The position numbers were made by a program, and so were the translations under genes. A stretch of 64,000 bases of DNA from CAZQKE01 sp964593865. GTDB lineage: Bacteria; Chloroflexota; Anaerolineae; JAAYZQ01. How positions within the stretch are numbered: the first letter of the stretch is position 1; each line of letters starts with the position of its first letter. The stretch covers positions 1 to 64,000 of the forward strand of contig CAZQKE010000031.1 of the NCBI GenBank assembly GCA_964593865.1. Direction: 5' to 3'. Under the pieces are notes generated by a model that was not told the origin of the DNA, made no database searches, and worked only from the letters and a program-made list of their open reading frames with translations. Of the stretch, positions 59,967 through 64,000 are shown piece by piece.

Positions 59967-60580
59967 TCGCCGAGGAATGGGCCGCGCTGCGGGCCGAAAT
60001 GCGGGCCTGCCGCCGTTGTGTGGAGGCGGGCTACCGGGTTACGCCGGGGGCCATCTTTTCCGGGCAGCCGCCTTCCCCGTTGATGCTGGTGGGGCAGGCG
60101 CCGGGTGTCACCGAGGTTCAGGCCGGGCGACCGTTCAACGCTTCTGCCGGGCGGCGGCTGTTCCGCTGGCTGGCCCAGGTCGGCTTGGAGGAGGACGAGT
60201 TCCGCGCCCGTTATTACATGACTGCCGTGACCAAGTGCTATCCCGGCAAGCACCCCCGCGGGCGGGGCGACCGTAAACCCAGTCGGGCTGAGCAGAAATT
60301 ATGTCGGCCTTTTTTGGACCGGGAATTGGCCTTGGTCCGGCCTCGGCTGGTGCTGGCCGTCGGTGGGCTGGCCATAGAAACGTTGCTGGGCCGCAAGATG
60401 CGACTGGACGAGGCCGTAGGTCGCGTGTTTGAAGTGGAGGGGCGGCGGATCTTGCCCTTGCCCCATTCATCGGGGGCCAGCCTGTGGCTCAATAGGAAGG
60501 AACATCAGGCTCTGCTCCGGCGGGCACTGACCCTGCTGCAGGAGGAATTGCACGCGATCCTGCCCACCGCCCAAACGTAG
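59963..60580 (+). CDS. Uracil-DNA glycosylase, family 4/5
   Basis: 205 residues from a GTG start overlapping the osmC-like stop. Iron-sulfur-type UDG: CRRCVEAG at the N-terminus and TKCYPG plus EQKLCRP as cluster cysteines, motif A LVGQAPG, and motif near the end PLPHSSGASLW, closer to family 5 (UdgB). It removes uracil (or other deaminated bases) from DNA. Family assignment between 4 and 5 is uncertain. Confidence 0.85.
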   Translation: MIAEEWAALRAEMRACRRCVEAGYRVTPGAIFSGQPPSPLMLVGQAPGVTEVQAGRPFNASAGRRLFRWLAQVGLEEDEFRARYYMTAVTKCYPGKHPRGRGDRKPSRAEQKLCRPFLDRELALVRPRLVLAVGGLAIETLLGRKMRLDEAVGRVFEVEGRRILPLPHSSGASLWLNRKEHQALLRRALTLLQEELHAILPTAQT

Positions 60581-60593
60581 GACGAGGGAAAAA

Positions 60594-60727
60594 CCTTCGC
60601 GTTCTTCGCGTCTTGGCGGTTCCGGAGATTTGAACCGCGAAGGCGCAAAGGGCGCAAAGGAAAGTAAAAAAACCTTCGCGTTCTTCGCGTCTTGGCGGTT
60701 CCGAAGTCTGAACCGCGAAGGCGAAGG
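60594..60727. repeat. Two tandem copies of the CTTCGCGTCTTGGCGGTTCC repeat
   Basis: Copies start at 60594 and 60673 (79-bp period) and share CCTTCGCGTTCTTCGCGTC, GGCGGTTCCG and GAACCGCGAAGGCG. They are the reverse-sense relatives of the units at 55484-55605. The ribosome binding site of the aminopeptidase gene follows at about 60740. Confidence 0.75.
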
Positions 60728-60751
60728 GAGAAAGTAAGAGGAGGGACGTTC

Positions 60752-62275
60752 ATGGAGATACGGGTTGTTGCCGGAAACATCGCAAAGGTGGAGGATGAGC
60801 TCATCGTCGTCAACCTGTTTGAGGGCGTTGAAAAACCGGGTGGTTCCACGATGGTAGTAGACCAGGCCATCGGCGGCATCATCCGCGAGACCGTTGCCGA
60901 TGGCGATTTTCGCGGCAAAAAAGGCGAAACGGCGGTCTTTTACCCTCGTGGGGCCATTCCGGCGTCGCGGGTCTTGCTCGTGGGGCTGGGTCCCCAGGAA
61001 GACTTTTCCCTGGACACGGTGCGTTGGGTCTCGGCGGTTGCCGCCCAAAAGGCCCGTGACCTGGGTGTCCGCTCCTTCAGCAGCGTTCTCCACGGCACAG
61101 GGGCGGGCGGCTTGGGTGTGGAGGAAGCGGCCCAAGCCATCGTCGAAGGGACCATTTTGGGCTTGTACCGCTACCGCGAACTCAAGAGCGAGGAGCCGGA
61201 CCGTCCCGATCCGGAGCGGCTGACGCTGGTGCAATACCACGAGCCGCTGGTTTCCGCCGTGGAACAGGGTGCGTGGCAGGGGCAGATCGCTGCCGAAGCG
61301 GCTTGCTTGGCCCGCGACCTGGTCAACCGTCCGGCCAATTACGCCACTCCCTCCGACCTGGCCGATGTTGCCCTGGAGATCGCCGCCCGGTTTGACGACA
61401 TGCGCTGCCAGGTGCTCGACGAAGCAGATGCTGCCGATTTGGGCATGGGAGCCTTTTTGGGCGTAGCTCAAGGCAGCGAGGAACCGGCTACCTTCACCGT
61501 CATTGAGCACAATCCGGGCCGCGAGGAGCTCCCCACCGTGGTCCTGGTGGGCAAGGGCATTACCTTTGACAGCGGCGGCATCTCCCTCAAACCGGCCGAA
61601 AAGATGGATCGGATGCGGGGCGATATGGCCGGGGCGGCGGCGGTACTGGCGACCATGCACGCCGTGGGTCGGCTGAACCTACCCTTGCACGTCGTCGGCC
61701 TGGTTCCTGCCACGGAGAACCTTCCCGGTGGCTATGCTTACAAGCCCGGCGACGTGCTGACCGCCCTCAACGGCAAGACCATTGAAGTCGTCAACACCGA
61801 TGCCGAAGGCCGCCTCATCCTGGCCGACGCCCTGGCCTATGCCGCCCGCTTTGAACCGCAGGCCGTGGTGGACCTGGCGACGCTGACCGGGGCCTGTGTC
61901 ATCGCCCTGGGGCGAGGGCGGGCTGCCGGTCTGTTCAGCACAGACGACGACCTGCGGGACCGCCTCCTGGCCGCCAGCCGGGCTACCGGCGAACGGATCT
62001 GGCCCATGCCTCTCTTTGACGATTACCTGGACAGCCTGGAAAGCCTGACCGCAGACTTGGCCAACACCGGTGGACGCTACGGCGGGGTGGGCACATCGGC
62101 CATGTTCCTCAAACAGTTCACCGAAGGCTACCCCTGGGCGCACCTGGACATCGCCGGGATGTCTTTTGAGGAACGGTCGGCTTCGCCCAAGCGACCGGCC
62201 TATCTGCAAAGGGGCGGCACGGGCTTTGGGGTACGGTTGTTGCTCCGGTTCTTGCGCGATTTCGGTCAAGAATGA
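60752..62275 (+). CDS. pepA: Leucyl aminopeptidase, M17 family
   Basis: 507 residues from ATG 60752 (MEIRVVAGNIAKVEDE), with GAGGAGGG upstream; the longer frame would run through the repeat and is rejected. Metal/catalytic motifs: VGKGITFDSGGISLKP near 283, the active-site Lys nearby, and NTDAEGRLILADAL near 348. Hexameric two-metal cytosolic exopeptidase. Its stop overlaps the miaB start by 4 bp. Confidence 0.95.
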   Translation: MEIRVVAGNIAKVEDELIVVNLFEGVEKPGGSTMVVDQAIGGIIRETVADGDFRGKKGETAVFYPRGAIPASRVLLVGLGPQEDFSLDTVRWVSAVAAQKARDLGVRSFSSVLHGTGAGGLGVEEAAQAIVEGTILGLYRYRELKSEEPDRPDPERLTLVQYHEPLVSAVEQGAWQGQIAAEAACLARDLVNRPANYATPSDLADVALEIAARFDDMRCQVLDEADAADLGMGAFLGVAQGSEEPATFTVIEHNPGREELPTVVLVGKGITFDSGGISLKPAEKMDRMRGDMAGAAAVLATMHAVGRLNLPLHVVGLVPATENLPGGYAYKPGDVLTALNGKTIEVVNTDAEGRLILADALAYAARFEPQAVVDLATLTGACVIALGRGRAAGLFSTDDDLRDRLLAASRATGERIWPMPLFDDYLDSLESLTADLANTGGRYGGVGTSAMFLKQFTEGYPWAHLDIAGMSFEERSASPKRPAYLQRGGTGFGVRLLLRFLRDFGQE

Positions 62276-63540
62276 ACTACTACCTTTGGACCATCGGTTG
62301 CCAGATGAATATGGCCGACTCGCGGCGGGCCGCCGAAGAGTTGCAGCGGCTGGGCTACCGGGAGGTGAGCCGCCCCCAGGATGCCGACCTGATCCTGCTC
62401 AACACCTGCGTCGTCCGCCAGAGCGCAGAGGACAAGGTGACGGGGCGTCTCACCTCCCTGGCCGGCCTCAAACGGCGCAAGCCGGAGGTCAAACTGGCCC
62501 TCATGGGCTGCTACGTCGGCGACATTCCGGCCCTGCAACGCCGCTACCCCTGGGTAGACGCCTTTATCAAACCCTCCGATGTAGCCGCCGTCCTGGAGCT
62601 TGCCCGGCAATTGAGCACGGGTGACGGCTCCCCATCCGCTCCCTCCCCGCGGCTGCCGGTGACGGTGGGGGTCCCCATCAGCCACGGTTGCGATCACCAT
62701 TGCACCTACTGTATCGTCCGCCTGCGACGCGGTCCGGAAGTCAGCCGCCCGGTGGACGAAATCGTCGCCGAAGTGAGGGATCTGGCGAAACGGGGCGTCA
62801 AAGAGGTCACGCTCTTGGGCCAAAACGTGGATTCCTACGGACACGACCTGCCCGCCCCCGCACCCGACCTGGCCGACCTGCTGGAAGCGGTCCACGAGGT
62901 GGAAGGATTGCTCCGCATCCGTTTCCTCACTTCTCACCCCGCAGACATGACCGACCGCCTCATTGAGACGGTCGCCCGCTTGCCCCGCGTGTGTGAACAT
63001 ATAGAGATCCCCGTCCAGGCGGGCGACGACGTGGTGTTGCAACGCATGGGCCGGGGGTACACCGTCGCCCGGTTCCGCGACCTGGTAAGCCGCATCCGGG
63101 CGGCCATGCCGGAAGTAGGGCTGGCCACCGATGTTATCGTCGGCTTTCCCGGTGAAAGCGAGGCCCAGTTTGAGGCCACCTACCGTCTGCTGGAGGAGCT
63201 GCGCTTTGACATGGTCCACGTCGCCGCCTACTCGCCTCGGCCCGGCACACCTGCCGCCCGCCTGCCCGATGACGTACCGCCGGAGGAAAAGGAACGCCGC
63301 CGTCGGGCCATAGATGCCCTGCAGGAACGCATCGTCGGCGAAATCAACGCCGCCTTGCTGGGCCGCACCGTGGAAGTGCTGGTTGAGGGACGGCACAAGG
63401 GGAAATGGCGGGGCCGGACGCGGACCAACAAACTGGTCTTTTTCCCCGTGGGGGAAGAGGATTGGACCGGGAAACCGGTCCCGGTGCGGATTACCAAAAC
63501 GGGACCGTGGTCTATGCAAGGCGTCGTCGTGGGGCGATGA
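62272..63540 (+). CDS. miaB: tRNA-2-methylthio-N6-dimethylallyladenosine synthase
   Basis: 422 residues. UPF0004 domain with GCQMN and further Cys (about 1-105), radical SAM domain with CDHHCTYCIV (CxxxCxxC) near 143-150, and a C-terminal TRAM domain (EVLVEGRHKGKWRGRTRTNK). It adds a methylthio group to i6A37 of tRNAs. Short for the family (about 440), but all motifs are present. Coupled to pepA by a 4-bp overlap. Confidence 0.93.
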   Translation: MNYYLWTIGCQMNMADSRRAAEELQRLGYREVSRPQDADLILLNTCVVRQSAEDKVTGRLTSLAGLKRRKPEVKLALMGCYVGDIPALQRRYPWVDAFIKPSDVAAVLELARQLSTGDGSPSAPSPRLPVTVGVPISHGCDHHCTYCIVRLRRGPEVSRPVDEIVAEVRDLAKRGVKEVTLLGQNVDSYGHDLPAPAPDLADLLEAVHEVEGLLRIRFLTSHPADMTDRLIETVARLPRVCEHIEIPVQAGDDVVLQRMGRGYTVARFRDLVSRIRAAMPEVGLATDVIVGFPGESEAQFEATYRLLEELRFDMVHVAAYSPRPGTPAARLPDDVPPEEKERRRRAIDALQERIVGEINAALLGRTVEVLVEGRHKGKWRGRTRTNKLVFFPVGEEDWTGKPVPVRITKTGPWSMQGVVVGR

Positions 63541-63545
63541 GGAAG

Positions 63546-63645
63546 CCGACCGATCCCCGGCCCGCCGCCGGGGATGGTGGCGACTCAAGTCGCTCCTTCC
63601 GGGCCTGGGGCCGGGCGTATTCGCGCCCGATTCGCGGACGGCCCG
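63546..63645. repeat. Dispersed intergenic element GACCGATCCCCGGC, copy C
   Basis: Follows the miaB stop. Best matched to copy B at 53286. Further on, TCCCGCAGGC near 63670 pairs with GCCTGCGGGA near 63750, enclosing a TTGTCCGACGGACAA palindrome near 63708. Confidence 0.55.
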
Positions 63646-63782
63646 CTTTGGCAGTTCCAAGAACCGACTTTCCCGCAGGCCGGTAACCGATTGAAATCGC
63701 CGGATTTGTCCGACGGACAACCGGTTTCAACCTGAAACCGCTTCCAAGCCTGCGGGAGGGTGAGTAGCGCTACGGACGGGAG

Positions 63783-64000
63783 ATGAAGTACCTGATTATC
63801 AACGCCGACGATTTCGGCTACAACGAGGGTGTGGTCCGCGGCATTGCCGACCTGCACGCGGCAGGGCTGATCAGCAGCACATCGTGCATGACCAACATGC
63901 CCGCTTGGCCCCAGGCTGCCGCCTATCTGCGTCGGCATCCGGATCTAGGGGCCGGCGTCCATCTGGTGTTCAACGATGGCCGCCCCGTCCTGCCCGCCCA
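63783..64000 (+). CDS. YdjC/ChbG-family carbohydrate deacetylase, 3' end cut by window
   Basis: About 72 residues visible (MKYLIINADDFGYNEGVVRG...). The NADDFG metal-binding motif at 7-12 and GAGVHLVFNDGRP near 57-69 identify the YdjC/ChbG family of deacetylases for N-acetylated sugars. GGGAG upstream of ATG 63783. It continues beyond the window. Confidence 0.85.
   Translation, partial: MKYLIINADDFGYNEGVVRGIADLHAAGLISSTSCMTNMPAWPQAAAYLRRHPDLGAGVHLVFNDGRPVLPA

Noticed and set aside
60692..60751. Extended aminopeptidase start
   Set aside because: The extra residues come from the dispersed repeat; GAGGAGGG supports ATG 60752.

Overview
The window looks like a chromosomal piece of a Chloroflexota bacterium, most likely Anaerolineae-like. 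The evidence is a high-GC sequence, large secreted DUF11-type proteins that end in a Y-L-P-[LI]-[ILV] tail (four here), an O-antigen ligase carrying TPRs, and housekeeping proteins of bacterial type. This placement is inference from gene content; no rRNA is present. Several sigma-70-type promoters are legible (TTGACA/TTGCCA-like, 17-nt spacer, TATAAT-like).

Layout. 1-6533: the 3' part of a large secreted protein, then convergent to it a membrane-anchored glycosidase-like protein and an L-lactate permease. 6683-18669: a cell-surface polysaccharide locus with a GT4 glycosyltransferase, FmdB-like zinc ribbon, alpha-oxoamine synthase, nucleotide-sugar epimerase, an O-antigen ligase/TPR/cyclophilin fusion, a WecA/TagO-like phosphoglycosyltransferase, a nucleotide-sugar dehydrogenase and a DedA-like protein. 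A small two-gene cassette (putative toxin plus DUF2283) sits at the start of the dehydrogenase gene and is flanked by an 87-bp direct duplication. 18750-30946: a probable six-gene minus-strand operon that alternates two near-identical Rpn-type PD-(D/E)XK proteins with secreted proteins (GH13 amylase, DUF11/lamin-tail protein, ExeM-like nuclease), ending in an MBL hydrolase. 31039-37854: the conserved rpsB-tsf-pyrH-frr-uppS-cdsA cluster, with a ctpA/MBL pair upstream. 37910-40328: a decayed IS982-like element, an AT-rich membrane gene and a regulatory/repeat-rich gap.

40329-49200: an amino-acid permease fused to two universal stress domains, a HEAT-like protein, two large surface glycosidase-like proteins paralogous to the one at 4761, a Pro/Thr-rich anchored protein, and tRNA-Val(CAC). 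49284-57125: a NarL-type histidine kinase, a membrane protein, an NfnAB-like pair preceded by two small membrane proteins, other small genes and a dipeptide epimerase. 57437-64000: REC-GAF protein, DUF123-HEAT fusion, OsmC, uracil-DNA glycosylase, leucyl aminopeptidase, MiaB, and the start of a YdjC/ChbG deacetylase.

Between genes there are at least four families of palindromic dispersed repeats. The most unusual items are the duplicated-start cassette at 16052-16800, the Rpn/secreted-protein operon, and the ligase-TPR-cyclophilin fusion with an internal ribosome binding site.
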